A stretch of 64,000 bases of DNA. Source: Lentinus brumalis. Taxonomy: Eukaryota > Basidiomycota > Agaricomycetes > Polyporales > Polyporaceae. Shown here in pieces: positions 33,267 through 44,160 of the stretch. The notes under the pieces were generated by a model. The model worked only from the letters and a program-made list of their open reading frames with translations, searched no databases and was not told the origin of the DNA. The DNA lies in the NCBI GenBank assembly GCA_001792895.1, contig MARA01000036.1:186001-250000 (forward strand), read 5' to 3'. The position numbers and the translations under genes were made by a program. Every line of letters begins with the position of its first letter. Positions within the stretch are counted from its first letter, which is position 1.

Positions 33267-35059
33267 ATGTCTCCAGCACGGTCCACTCTTATGCGCCGCA
33301 GAAGGTCCTCAGTCATGGGTTTGTCATCTGTCTTCGTGCTCAACACCTCTCGAGCTGACCGCCATCGATCCCAGGACTGACCCAGGTGAAGGCGGGCAAC
33401 TACGGCATCAACACCTCCTCGCCCCGCGCACTCACCTTCGCCCCCAACGTAACCCCCGGCACGTACGTCGAGGCCGACGACGACCTCGACGGGGATGACT
33501 CGACCATGCTGCCTGGTACCGCTCTGTTCCCGCCCACGGAGCCCTCGACAGCGCCCACACGTAGACGTCTGCCTCCCGGTAAGCGGCTGTCCCAGGGCTA
33601 CATCCCCCGTCCCCCGAACGCCTTCATGCTCTTCCGTGCAAACTTCGTCCGCCAGAAGCACGTCCCCGGCTCGATCGAGACGAACCACGGCTCGCTCTCG
33701 AAGATCATAGGCAACTGCTGGCGAGCGCTTCCCCTTGAGGAGAAGAAGCACTGGGAGCAGGAGGCGAAGAAGGCCAAGGCCGCACACCGTGAAAAGTGGC
33801 CCAACTACCGCTTCCGCCCCGTTCACAACAAGAACAAGAAGAAGGGCGACGCTGCCGTGCCTGTGCCCATCGAGAGACGCACTAACAAGTTCCCGCCACA
33901 GCCTGCGGACGAAGAGCGGTGCGAGGTCGTTGCGCAGCTCCTCCTCGAGGGCAAGAAGGGCGAGGAGCTCGCCGAGGCGATACGACAGATTGACATGGCG
34001 CGCGCAATGTCGCGCCCTGAGAGCGCAGAGTCGTACCATGTGGACCATCAGCAGTTCGCGCAATCTTCCGTTCCTCTCTATCTCCAGCGCCGGCCGTCCT
34101 CCGTTCCCCCGCCCACGACGCTCTACAACCCCGCGCACAACATTGCCGTCCCTGCGCTCCCGTTCTTCGCTGCCCCGACCCCCCAGGCTGCGTATGGCCC
34201 GAACGCGATCTTCGACGGCGCCGGATATCAGATGCACAGCGCGCGCGATGCGCAGGCCGGACCATCATGGGAATGCGCCGCGCCCTCGAGCTGTCAGCCG
34301 ATCCCGTCGGAGCGCATGTGGGATGGGTACGACCCGCACCCGCACCACCTTGCCTACGGTCAGCCTGAGCCGGTGCCCGCCGCATGGCACATGCAAATGC
34401 AACTGCAGCCGGACTGGGAGCCGCTCCCCGAGGTCACGGACGCCAGCATCTTCCAGCCGGGCTGGACGAACTCGTTCAAGGACGCCGCGCCCGAGCCGTC
34501 GCAGTTCCACGCGCACATGCAGGCGTACCTCCCGCCCGACGCGCCCCCGCCGCATGCCCCGCTGCACCTCAACATCGGCCCGCTCGACAGCTACGACTTC
34601 GTGTCTACGCCGTCGACCGCGACCGACTCGTACTCCGCTGTCACTCCCGGCGCGGGTGGGATGTTTGAGCCAGTCGACCCGCACGCGACCTGGCCTGTCC
34701 CCGAGAGTGGTCCGTCGAGCGCCTTCTCCGGCTCGCCCGCGCACTCGGACTCCTCGCTCCCTACCGTCGTCCATGCACACGTCCCGCTCCCGGTAGACCC
34801 CCACGCGCCGCTCATGTGCGCCCCGCAGCCGCAGCACCCGCAGGTCCAGTTCAACGACTCGTGGGCGACGGAGCAGGATCTCGACAAGATGCATGCCCAG
34901 CACTCCCAGGTCCAGATGCACGACGAGCAGCACATGTCGACGCTGCTCGACGACGCGTACGCGATGTACGGCGACGTCGGCATGGACGGCGGCATGGACT
35001 TGGGGATGGAGATGTCCCAGGTCGACTACGGCTACGGCGCCGTGTCGCAGGAGTTCTGA
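33267..35059 (+). CDS. HMG-box (MATA-HMG type) transcription factor 1
   Basis: Exon 1 is 33267 (MSPARSTLMRRRRSSVMG) to about 33335; a 50-nt intron (GTGCTC...ACCCAG) keeps frame into the long second exon, ending TGA 35057-35059; about 580 residues. The HMG box begins YIPRPPNAFMLFRANFVRQK and runs through SLSKIIGNCWRALPLEEK to REKWPNYRFRP. It binds bent or minor-groove DNA. A second conserved block follows ~25 residues later: RCEVVAQLLLEGKKGEELAEA. The remainder is a long Pro/Ala/His/Gln-rich, acidic, disordered region that may activate transcription. Ser/Thr-rich motifs lie at 34600-34760. A paralogue on the opposite strand is at 56090-57992. This is not a mating-type locus by anything else visible here. 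Confidence 0.85.
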
Positions 35060-36003
35060 GCTCGCGCCCGCCGCCGACGCTCGCTCCCTGCCCCCGGGCC
35101 CCGGCTCTTTCTTTCCGTAGACATTCTTCTTGAAAACCCATCTCGTCTCGCCTATTGCTGCCTCGTATCTGCTATCGTACAGCTATATCCCGCCGCGACC
35201 GCCGCATTTACGTCGTTAATGCTTCCCCCTGTAGCCACTACGTTCGAGCCTGCTCTGTTATCTGCGACCCGCTCGCTGCTCTGCCCTGATATCCCCCTTG
35301 TAGCCATATACTGGATCTTCGCTCCGTCTTATCTCTCCTCACTGCCCCCCAGATATCCTCGATAACCCATCCCCACCTCTCGTCCCTCTGCACCCCGTAC
35401 ACGTACATACTTGCCCTCTCACCTTCGTAGATACCGGACGGCACCCGCTCGCATGCGCCATACCCTACGGGGTGCCCTTGCATTATTAAGTCGCATTTGG
35501 TCTCCCCCACTGTATCTATCTATATAACCCACAGTTGCTTCTGCAATCAGTGTGCGACTCTGTGCAAGGAAGCTTGAAGCACTGTCCGGACTCCGGATTG
35601 GTATGCGTTGATCATGAACGCGGAGGCTTGGCGGAGGACACTGAAATTTGATCCGCTCAATACATCCGAAGCTTGCGTGCTTCCGAGCGGAAGTACGTAC
35701 GGGGCACTCTCGATCTCCGTTGGTACCCCGTCTTCGTACATAGGAAGTCGGTGCGCTAATCGTAGGCACAAGTACCGCACACCGGTATGCAGGATCTCTT
35801 CAGATGGTTCGCGATTAGCAATGCAGACAACCACGCTTGCTGGTATCGCGGATGACGCGTACATAGATGATGTGCGATACCTACACGACCCAAGCCTACC
35901 CACGTATCGGAGTGGGAACGCAGACGTCAACCGACCAGAACAGCGACTGCGGTACACGAGCAGACCCTCAAACCAAGAACACTACTGCACGAATCATCGC
36001 GAT
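35060..36003. other. 3' UTR and intergenic; no supported gene
   Basis: C/T-rich sequence up to about 35500 probably belongs to the 3' UTR or to a convergent tail. One open + frame at 35608-36435 overlaps the next gene antisense and lacks coding character. Confidence 0.4.
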
Positions 36004-36985
36004 TCACGATCGATGAGAGAGCGGAATGTCCACGACGGTGGCTCCTCGCCACGCGGGGTCTTTGAACCATCCCTGCGACGACGCGTTCACGAACATCGTG
36101 TGTCCCCCAGGCGAGAACTTCGGCCGCCCCCGAACCATCGTGCCCAAAGCCGCAGCCACGAGCCACAGCGCCCCCAAAGCATTCCGCCCCTTGCCAAACG
36201 ACACCGCCTCATACTTGCGCTGTCCCTCGTCCCACGCCACGCACTTGACGCCTCGCCCGGAGTGCAGGTGCCCAAAGACGTGCAGGAGGGGACGTGTCTC
36301 CTCGACGGCGCGGAGGAGATACTCGCAGCCCTTGCCGCCCCTCGAATCGAGATGAAACTTCGGCGGGCCGTGCGTGACGAGGATGTCGATGAGCGGGGGA
36401 TGTTCCAGACGCGCGGCGCCCTCGAATGGTTGTAGCTGAACTCGCCGCCCTCATGCCACGGCGTGTACGGGCTCCCGTACACGGAGAGCAGCCTGCCGCG
36501 GACCTCGATCGTCGTCAGCGTGTCCTTGAGATACGTGATGCTCGGGTACTCGGCGAGGAGCTCGTCGCGTATCCCCCGTCTGGCGAGCCCGGAGTCGTGG
36601 TTGCCCGCGATGACGATCTTGTGCGGGTGCGGGGCGGCATGGAGCCATGCGAACGCCGCGTTGAGCTCCCGCCGCGACCCTAGGTTCGTGAGGTCCCCCG
36701 CGTGGATGAGGACGTCGCCCGGGGGAGCGAAGGAAGGTCGGCTTGCCGACTGTGGGTGTCCGAGATACACACGATGCGCGCGCGCTCCGGCGAGGGTTCC
36801 GTCTGCGGATCGTCCTGCTTGATGAGCGCCAGGGGTCGCGGCGTGCATGCGTCGTGGGCTATGCGGGCGAGAAGGAGAATGGGGGAGTACAGGAGTTCCT
36901 CCCACAGGGTTCGCCTGGGGCGGGCGTCGTCGACCGGCCAGTGGGCAGTGGGGGTGGTCCTCGAAGAGCCTGGACGTATTCGCAT
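36004..36985 (-). CDS. Calcineurin-like metallophosphoesterase, two apparent frame breaks
   Basis: Starts at ATG 36985-36983 and ends TGA at 36004-36006, ~330 residues if frame is kept. Motifs in order: IVCISDTHS (metal D and H), GDVLIHAGDLT (GD..GD core), KIVIAGNHDSGL (GNHD), LLSVYGSPYTPWH, DILVTHGPPKFH (GH/HGPP) and LHVFGHLHSGRG (GHxH). This is the MPPED/UPF0046-like Ser/Thr-phosphatase-fold family, which binds two divalent metals and hydrolyses phosphoesters; its substrate is unknown. The frame changes twice, at G5 runs 36721-36725 and 36395-36399. Each is mended by one more C on the coding strand and lies between conserved motifs, so sequencing or assembly error is more likely than decay. 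Confidence 0.8.
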
Positions 36986-38085
36986 GTTGTTTGGCTCAGA
37001 TCCTAGTGTGCAAGATCGTGGTCAGCGCGGGACTCTCTTGTATCTGGATGCAACGAGGACGTAAGAAGACGGCAACGTGGAAGAAGCTGGCAGCAGTCAT
37101 CGCCACGAAAGGCGTGGGCCCATGTAGCCTGGCGAGGTGGCCCTTCGCAGAATGCCCTGCAGATCACCTCCTCCTGTACACCGCTCAGGCTTCTAGTTCG
37201 CGAAGCGAGCGGAACAGGTTGCTCCGACGACCCTCGACGTAGCGGCAGATTGGTGACAGAAGATAGGAAGCTCTGCCCTAATGCATCCAGAACATCGAGA
37301 TGCCCAGCCAGCGACCTGCGACGGACGACTGTCAATCTGATTCAATTGCCACGACAAACGGAATTCTCCGAATCGTGCACATACGCATTAGCTCGCCACA
37401 CGGAATCATCCAGCTCGCGATGGTAGAGATTTCAGAAGCTCTAGCAAGAGAGGGATCCGCGGAGCAAATCCGGACGGTGCGAAGAATCGAATGTTTCGCC
37501 CCGGCTCAGCACCATCCGTGCAACTCAGACTCCGCCGAGGAGCTGGGCAGCAGTGCATGTCACGGTACAAGACCCACATTGCTTCATCTGTAGCACCTTC
37601 AGTATCCTGCATTTCTGACAGAGAAGCTACAACACTTGCTATTATTCAGGCTGCAAAGGCCAGACTGCGATCTTCGAGGGAGGAGGAGCGTCGTCGTCGC
37701 GGTACAAGTGTCGCAGGTGGCTGTGCCACAGTTTGATTTCCGAGAGACGCCCGAAGGTCTACACCGTATCGAAGAAGCGTAGTTATCGACTCTCTGCGAG
37801 GAGGAGGAGGAGGTAATATTTCGGTAGAGATAGAGCACAGGCGTCTACTACCACGGAAACTACTTAAATGGCCTCCCCGCAGAAGAGTCATCCCGGCCCA
37901 TCATCCTTCAGTAAGCGAAAGGGGCAGGTACGGTGTTGTGCCGAGCAGCTGCACCTACGACAGGAACAGCCCCTTCAACTCAGATACTAGTCCTCTAGTC
38001 GGAGCACGAGCCACAACAAAGTCCGAATCATCACCTACGGGTTACCATCCTGTAGCGCTCCGCACAAGAAAGTAAGGCTACGGTA
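36986..38085. other. Intergenic, no supported gene
   Basis: Only short frames with no domain; some tandem GAGGAG runs at about 37680 and 37800. Confidence 0.4.
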
Positions 38086-38406
38086 CTACGGTACTGTAGC
38101 GGAGCAGTAAGAGTCCAAGTCGCGCAGTACTAACACAGGAGTATCATCGCAGAGTTGGAAAACTGCAACCACAAACTCCGCCCAAGGGCGGAGCAGCACA
38201 TCACAGTGCATTATAAAGTCCAGCAGCTTCCACCCTGTCCACTGCTTGCGCACCCGCGCGAAAGTGGAGGAGAGGTCGTCGGCCGTGGAGGCAAAGCGCG
38301 CCCGAAGAAGGGAGAGCTCCGGGGCCGCGCAGTGAAGCAGAACGTGAGGCTCAACCTGCCACGACCATCGCGTCCTGACTCCTGAGACTTGTGGTAGTAA
38401 CTTCAT
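38086..38406 (-). mobile_element. Possible remnant of a non-LTR retrotransposon 3' coding end
   Basis: The minus-strand frame reads EPHVLLHCAAPELSLLRAR, then ARVRKQWTGWKLLDFIM and RPWAEFVVAVFQL. The spacing of H..L..C..P.L..LR.R is like the C-terminal zinc-knuckle region that follows RT/RNase H in fungal LINE elements (E..H.L..C), with a Leu-rich tail. No RT core is nearby, so it would be a truncated relic. The identification is tentative. Confidence 0.35.
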
Positions 38407-39070
38407 CAGCTTCCATGCGAAGGACCCTTATGCGCACGCCGCAGCTCGTTCTTCTACAGTCGCCGAACCAAAGTTCAGGTGTCCTAGATCGCACCTTCCA
38501 CGAACTCACTCCTCACTCCTCCATCATCCGATCTTCCTTCCAGTTTCGTGAACATCTAGTTGCCTCTCGTACCTGACCGTCTACCCAGGGAGTGGGTTGA
38601 GCTCTGCGATGGCCTGCAACTCGAGATCCAGATGTATCAGACATATCCGTCGACCCTGCGCCTCGCGGCCACCCTCTAACCGATTCTGCCAATGTTTCTC
38701 ATGCTTCTCATGTTTCACGCCCTTGTTCATTCAACCATCCTGACTTTTGAGCGCTCTCTGCGCTCGCGTTGGTGTTAGCGATGATCCAGCCCTCGACCGG
38801 CCGCCGGACCGAATGTCACGTTGATGTCCGCTTTCCGCCCAAGCGGCATTGGCGCCTTTGCCTTCTGACCATGGATCCTGTGCCCCATCCGCTCGTCTCA
38901 AGTGCAAACGGTCATGTCCTGTGGCCCTGATAGGTATATAAGGAGGCGAGTGGTCGGAGGATGGACACCAGGTCGCCCCACCACTCCAGCCAGACACTGC
39001 CTGACATAAGCCTCTCCCTGGCGACACAAATTTCCTGTTGCTGCGTCCACTTGCCGCATCATCCCTGGTC
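38407..39070. other. Intergenic, promoter region of the inositol oxygenase gene
   Basis: No supported exon. TATATAAG at 38935-38942 and ATAAAAG at 39071 are possible TATA elements. Confidence 0.4.
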
Positions 39071-39077
39071 ATAAAAG
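39071..39077 (+). promoter_or_regulatory. Possible TATA element of the inositol oxygenase gene
   Basis: ATAAAAG lies 64-70 bp before the ATG at 39141 and is followed by C/T-rich sequence. A second candidate, TATATAAG, is at 38935. Confidence 0.4.
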
Positions 39078-39140
39078 CCCTCCCTGTTTGACTTTGCTCT
39101 ATACCCCACCTCCATCTCCGCCTCCCCCACATCATCCACC

Positions 39141-40479
39141 ATGCATTTCACCAACGACGGAAAGGCACTCGACGAGGTTTCGGACGCGGTCGACGAAGGT
39201 ACGCCACCGCGCGCCTCTCCGACGCGCTCGGAGGAACGTTCACTGACGCTCGCTGTTGCCGGGCACAGTGAACAAGCTCAAGGGGCAGGTCCCCAGCTGG
39301 GACGAGGCGTCGCAATTCGACGCCGCGAAGGACAAGACCGCTTTCCGTCAGTACGAGGAGGCGTGCGACCGCGTCAAGAACTTCTATCGTGAGCAGCACG
39401 GTGAGTAGCGCCCCCCGTACTGTGCTTGCGGGGAAATACTCCTTCTGACCTGGCTTCCGTTCGATCGTGGTGTCCGTAATCTCTTCACTGCGTGCACGGA
39501 ATCTAGAGAAGCAAACGTTCGAGTTCAACGTGCGCGTGCGGGCAGAGTTCAAGAAGACCGTGCACGCGAGAATGGGTGCGTGGACGTTCCAGCCTCGACT
39601 ACCGCTGCTGCTGTGCGGACTGCGCTCTGGGCTTCGCGCTGATCACCTCGAACAGGTATCTGGGAGGCCATGGAGAAGCTGAACACGCTAGTGGACGACT
39701 CCGACCCCGATGTGCGTGTTCTCCCGTTCCGCTTCGCGAAGCGCTTCGAACTGACGCTGCTCCGCTCTTCCAGACCAGCCTCTCTCAGATCGAGCACCTC
39801 CTGCAGACCGCGGAGGCTATCCGCCGAGATGGAAAGCCGCAGTGGATGCAGGTCGCGGGCCTCGTCCATGATCTGGGCAAGCTTCTCTACTTCTTTGGCT
39901 CCGAGGGGCAGTGGGACGTCGTCGGAGTAAGTCTGCGACTTGCCGTGCGCTCCCGCGTTGTTTGATGTGCTGACGTTGTGCCGACCAGGACACATTCGTC
40001 GTCGGGTGCAAGTTCTCGGAGAAGATCATCTACCCGGATACGTTCGCAGGCAACCCCGACTCGCAGGACCCTGTGTACTCGACTGAATTCGGTGTCTACT
40101 CGCCTCACTGCGGTCTCGAGAACGTGATGCTCTCGTGGGGCCACGACGAGGTACGTGGTTCTCGCATTCATCACATTCTTATAGTTTTGTATATCTGAAC
40201 CGCGGTCCGCAGTACCTATACCACGTTCTGAAGAAGCAGAGCTCGCTGCCGATGGACGCGCTCTACATGATCCGCTACCACAGCTTCTACCCGTGGCACC
40301 GCGAGGGCGCGTACGAGCACCTCACCAACGCCGAGGACCGTCGCGCTCTCGAGGCCGTGCGGGCGTTCAACCCATACGACCTCTACAGCAAGAGCGACGA
40401 GCCGGTCAACGTCGAGAAGGTGAAGCCGTACTACCAGGGCCTCATCGCGAAGTTCTTCCCCGAGGTCATCGAGTGGTGA
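39141..40479 (+). CDS. MIOX: Myo-inositol oxygenase
   Basis: Seven exons with ~50-75 nt introns from ATG 39141 to TGA 40477-40479, ~310 residues, normal for the family. It converts myo-inositol and O2 to D-glucuronate at a non-haem di-iron site in the cytosol, the first step of inositol catabolism. Metal ligands visible: His in [17 protein letters not shown] in [14 protein letters not shown], His in LSWGHDEYLYHVL, His in [11 protein letters not shown], and Asp in [13 protein letters not shown]. The N-terminal [16 protein letters not shown] and [12 protein letters not shown] segments are also typical. The ATG fits because it is followed by a short exon ([13 protein letters not shown]) that splices in frame (GTACGC...CACAG). 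No defect is seen. Confidence 0.95.
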
Positions 40480-41100
40480 ATTACCTGCAGCCGTACTGTC
40501 GTCCGTCTCTTCTCTTGCTTTCGACTCTTGCTCTGCCCTCCTATTCATACCGATTCATATGTAGCATACCCTGTCTCAGATTGTTTCATACCACGTATCC
40601 GATATCTGTAGGTAGTCAATAGTTAATGATAATACTTATTAGTTTGGCGGAAATTGCTTCCTTGAGCTTCGTGTTCCAGCGCATGCTGCACATGCTTTTT
40701 TGGATGAATCGTACGACCTACGAGGCCCACACGTCCCGCCCGACAGCGATACCTGTGCCACAAAACAACTCGTCGAACGTACTCACCTGCCATACATAAG
40801 GAGCGCTACACTTCTGCGAGCGCCGGTTTGCATCCTGACTCCTACCATCAAAATGCCAGTCGATTGGTCTGAATTCTGCTCGGACTCAGACTCGGAGCTT
40901 GTCCATGCCAGTTATATAACTCGGAAAACCCAGTCTGGCGACCATCTTTTCCCTCCGACTACCATCACTCTCCCGTGTATATAGTCACCGCTGTTCCTCC
41001 TCGTCTGCGGCACTAGTACTGCCTCGGTTTCTGTACTCCACCGCCAACGAAACACTCTTACAAGTCCAAAAGCTTGCAATCTTCTCAAGCTTCCGACCCT
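40480..41100. other. Intergenic, no supported gene
   Basis: A 43-codon frame at 40852 (MPVDWSEFCSDSD) is the only stretch with a good start; it is too short to support and has no neighbour exon. Confidence 0.35.
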
Positions 41101-41105
41101 ACACC

Positions 41106-43966
41106 ATGGTGTCCGCATCAACTGACACCGCCAATCGACCAAAACCTTGGGCCCTCCCCCTTCTCCATCCCAGCCGATCTCCCTGAACTTCCCGATGTCC
41201 CGGGCACCGACCCCACCTGATGCGTCCTCGACTCCTTCCGAATCGCCATGTCCAAAACCGTCGCGGATGCCCTTGAGCCTTTGGCGATCGAGCAGGTCTA
41301 CCATGGCGTAGACTACGGGAAGAAGGGCGAGGACTTCACCGTGGCACTTCCCCGGTTCCGACTACCGGGGAAGGTCGACGACTTGGCGAAGAAGGCCATC
41401 TAGAAGGTGAGCACCGCTCTTTTGGTGAATCATTCGTCGGGACAGTGTGTACTTCGTGGCATTTGCAGCAGAAGGAAGCACTTCCTCCATGCACGCGCTT
41501 AGGGTTAGGGTTTCAAACGCTTATTCAGTATCCTACTGGGGACTATCCTGGACAGGGGATTTCAACACAGACATATTCTTTCATATTGCGGAGAGAAGAT
41601 TTCGTTCTGTCTGCGAGCGACCACCCCGTAATGCATGCAGAAGCCAGTGTCAAAACGAGCGAGGGACGAGCGGTCTGGAGGCTCGGGAGAGCTGTTTTTT
41701 GAACTCTGGAGACTGGAAGTTTGGAGAGGAGGTCTGATCCCTCTCAAGATTTCAACCTGATTTCAACCTATGGAATCGCTACTACGGGTCGGACGGAGCT
41801 TGAAGCGAAACGAGGTATGTCTGGCTCGAGCAGTGGACACCACGGAGGTCGGAGAATATGGTGCTCTGGATATCGCGCTGACAGAGCCGGGGATTGCGCT
41901 CACTGTAGTCGACAGTGAGCGCGACCTCCAGCTGCTTCTATCCCTCTGAATGCGTCGTTCGAGCAGCGGATGTAAGGGTTTCAGACCCGAAGCGTTAGGG
42001 AGCTTCAAAACGGTGTGCCGACCATCACTATTCTAGTTGTCATCGTCGCCGACACTCCCACTCAAGTTGTGCGGTGCCGTCAGGGCGATGTCTAGCGATG
42101 TTCGGCTAGCCGGGGGTTAGCCCCTGGGCGGTGTTGTGGTTAGCCGATTGCATACTTGTGGGTCCAGGGCGTTTAACGCGCGGGCGTGTTGTTGGAATAG
42201 TTGTGCACGCAGACCTGTTTTGACTCCCAATCTCTTTCGTACATTTCGCCCGCTATTTCTCGTGTATGACCTACATGTGCTGACTGTCATCTGAATTCCA
42301 AGCAGATGATTGGGTCGAGTCCGTGACCCACGACCGCGCCTTCCTGCACCTCAAGTGCCGAACGGCGACCCTGAACCGCCTCATACTTGACCAAATACAT
42401 GCCCTCACCTATGTACGACACCGAATCAAAACAGCCCGGGTACGGCGCTAACTCCATCGACGAGGGTAAGCGCGTCGTCATCGAGTACTCCTCGCCCAAG
42501 ATCGCCAAGTCGTTCCATGTCGGCCACTTGCGCAGTACAATTATCGGCGCGTTCCTTGCAAACCATACCGGGCGTGTGGCTGGGACGTCCACTCGCTGAA
42601 CTATCTGGTTGATTGGGGCACGCAGGTTCGTGTCCTCCGTTCGTTGGAATGTCTCTTCAGCTGACGTCGCAGCGCAGTTCGGTCTCATCGCGGTCGGCTT
42701 CGAGAAGTACGGCTCACAGGAGGCTCTCGAGCAGAACACGATCCAGCACCCCCTCGAGATCTACGTGAAGGTGAACGCCGACGCAGAGAAGGACCCGACG
42801 GTCCGCGAGCAGGCGGCCGCGTGGTTCAAGCGAATGGAAGATGGTGACGAGGAGGCGCTCCGGAACTGGCGGGTCTGGCGCGAGCTGTCGATCAAGAAGT
42901 ACGCGGAGGGGTACGCGCGGCTGAACGCGCACTTCGACGAGTACACCGGGGAGAGCATGGTCGGCCCGCAGACGATGGAGGCCGCGGTGAACAAGCTGCA
43001 GGAAATGGGTCTCATCGAGGAGGACAACGGCACTCTCCGGGTCAATCTGGAGAAGTACAAGCTCGGCAAGGCTGTTGTCCGGAAACGAGGTGAGTGCTCC
43101 AGCCTTGTGTTCGAGGCGCACACGTTGCTGACAGGCACATACATAGACGGCACGTACATCTACCTCACGCGAGATATCGGCGTTGCGATCGAGCGGTACG
43201 AGAAGTATAAGTTCGACAAGATGATCTACGTCGTCTCCGCGCAGCAGGACCTGCACCTCCAGCAGTTCTTCAAGGTGCAATCTCTCATTGGCTCTTTCAA
43301 CTACGGCCTCGTGCTTCGTATGAGCACCCGTAGGGGCATAATCCGGGATGCCGCCACTGTCATGCACGAGCAGATGCGCAAGAACGAGGAGAAGTACATA
43401 CAAGGCGGTCGAGGATCCCGAGAAGGTCGCGCTTGAGATCGGCATCACCGGTGTCAAGATCCAGGACATGGCTGCCAAGCGGTGCGTTCCCGCTCTTCCT
43501 CACTTCTGCTCCCTCGTGCTGACTCGTGAACGACAGGATCAACGATTACCCTTTCAACTTGGAACGCATGCTCTCCTTCGAGGGCGATACCGGCCCGTAC
43601 CTCCAGTATGCGCACGTCCGGCTCTCTTCCATTGAGCGCAAGAACCCCGCACTGCTCCCGCTCCCTGCGCCCTCTCAGCTCAATATCGACACCCTCGTGG
43701 AGCCGCAAGCCCGCGAGATTGTGTTCCTGCCCGGGTATTACTCCGACGTCGTCAAGACGGCGCTGAAGACCCATGAGCCAAGTGGAATCGTGACCTTCGC
43801 GTTTCGCCTGAGCCACGCGATTTCGAGCGGGCGGGAGACGGTCATCGTCAAAGGCGAGCAGGACAAGGAGAAGGCAGAGGCGCGCATGGCTCCGTACCTC
43901 GCCGCGCCGGATGTGCTGGGTGCGGTGTTGCGGTTGTTGCACATCAAACCGCTCGACCGGATGTAG
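41106..43966 (+). pseudogene. Decayed arginyl-tRNA synthetase copy
   Basis: Pieces in order: an N-terminal segment (PADLPELPDVPG...VLDSFRIAMSKTVADAL, GVDYGKKGEDFTVALPRF, 41160-41400) with in-frame stops; the HIGH-type motif [19 protein letters not shown] (~42500) followed by a 1-nt loss before [18 protein letters not shown]; a long intact middle; DGTYIYLTRDIGVAIERYEKY and KFDKMIYVVSAQQDLHLQQFF; and the C-terminal GDTGPYLQYAHVRLSSIERK, KTHEPSGIVTFAFRLSHAIS and LDRM ending at 43966. Several conserved stretches are missing around FFKV and STRRG, and a frame break follows NEEKY. A conserved Trp before ETVIVKG is replaced. The first intron is ~890 bp instead of ~50. A working copy must exist elsewhere. 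Confidence 0.85.
41405..42301 (+). other. Enlarged intron in the arginyl-tRNA synthetase relic
   Basis: The intron runs from GTGAGC (41407) to CCAAGCAG (42304), about 900 bp, while other introns nearby are about 50 bp. It contains TTAGGGTTAGGGTTT (41499-41513), two copies of the usual fungal telomere unit, and a palindromic stretch around 42105-42140. It probably holds an inserted element; I found no clear ends. Confidence 0.4.
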
Positions 43967-44160
43967 ATGCGTAGTACTAGTAGGGTAGGAATTGGTTCTG
44001 AAGGCCCGAAATTGAGACTTTCAAGAATGTACTAGTGTAATGCATGCTGCTTTCTTGACTCAAGCGTCCAAAGTGCAGATGATCATAGCGACAGCCCTAG
44101 TAATTGTGCGCAGAACAAGGAAAAGTAGGTCAGAACGAACGATCACAACTGTAGTGCGCC

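Noticed and set aside
32651..34237. 528-codon minus-strand frame
   Set aside because: Antisense shadow of HMG factor 1; composition mirrors GC-rich codons of the true gene.
41499..41513. A telomere or chromosome end
   Set aside because: Only two and a half TTAGGG units, embedded in an intron of a relic gene; not an end.
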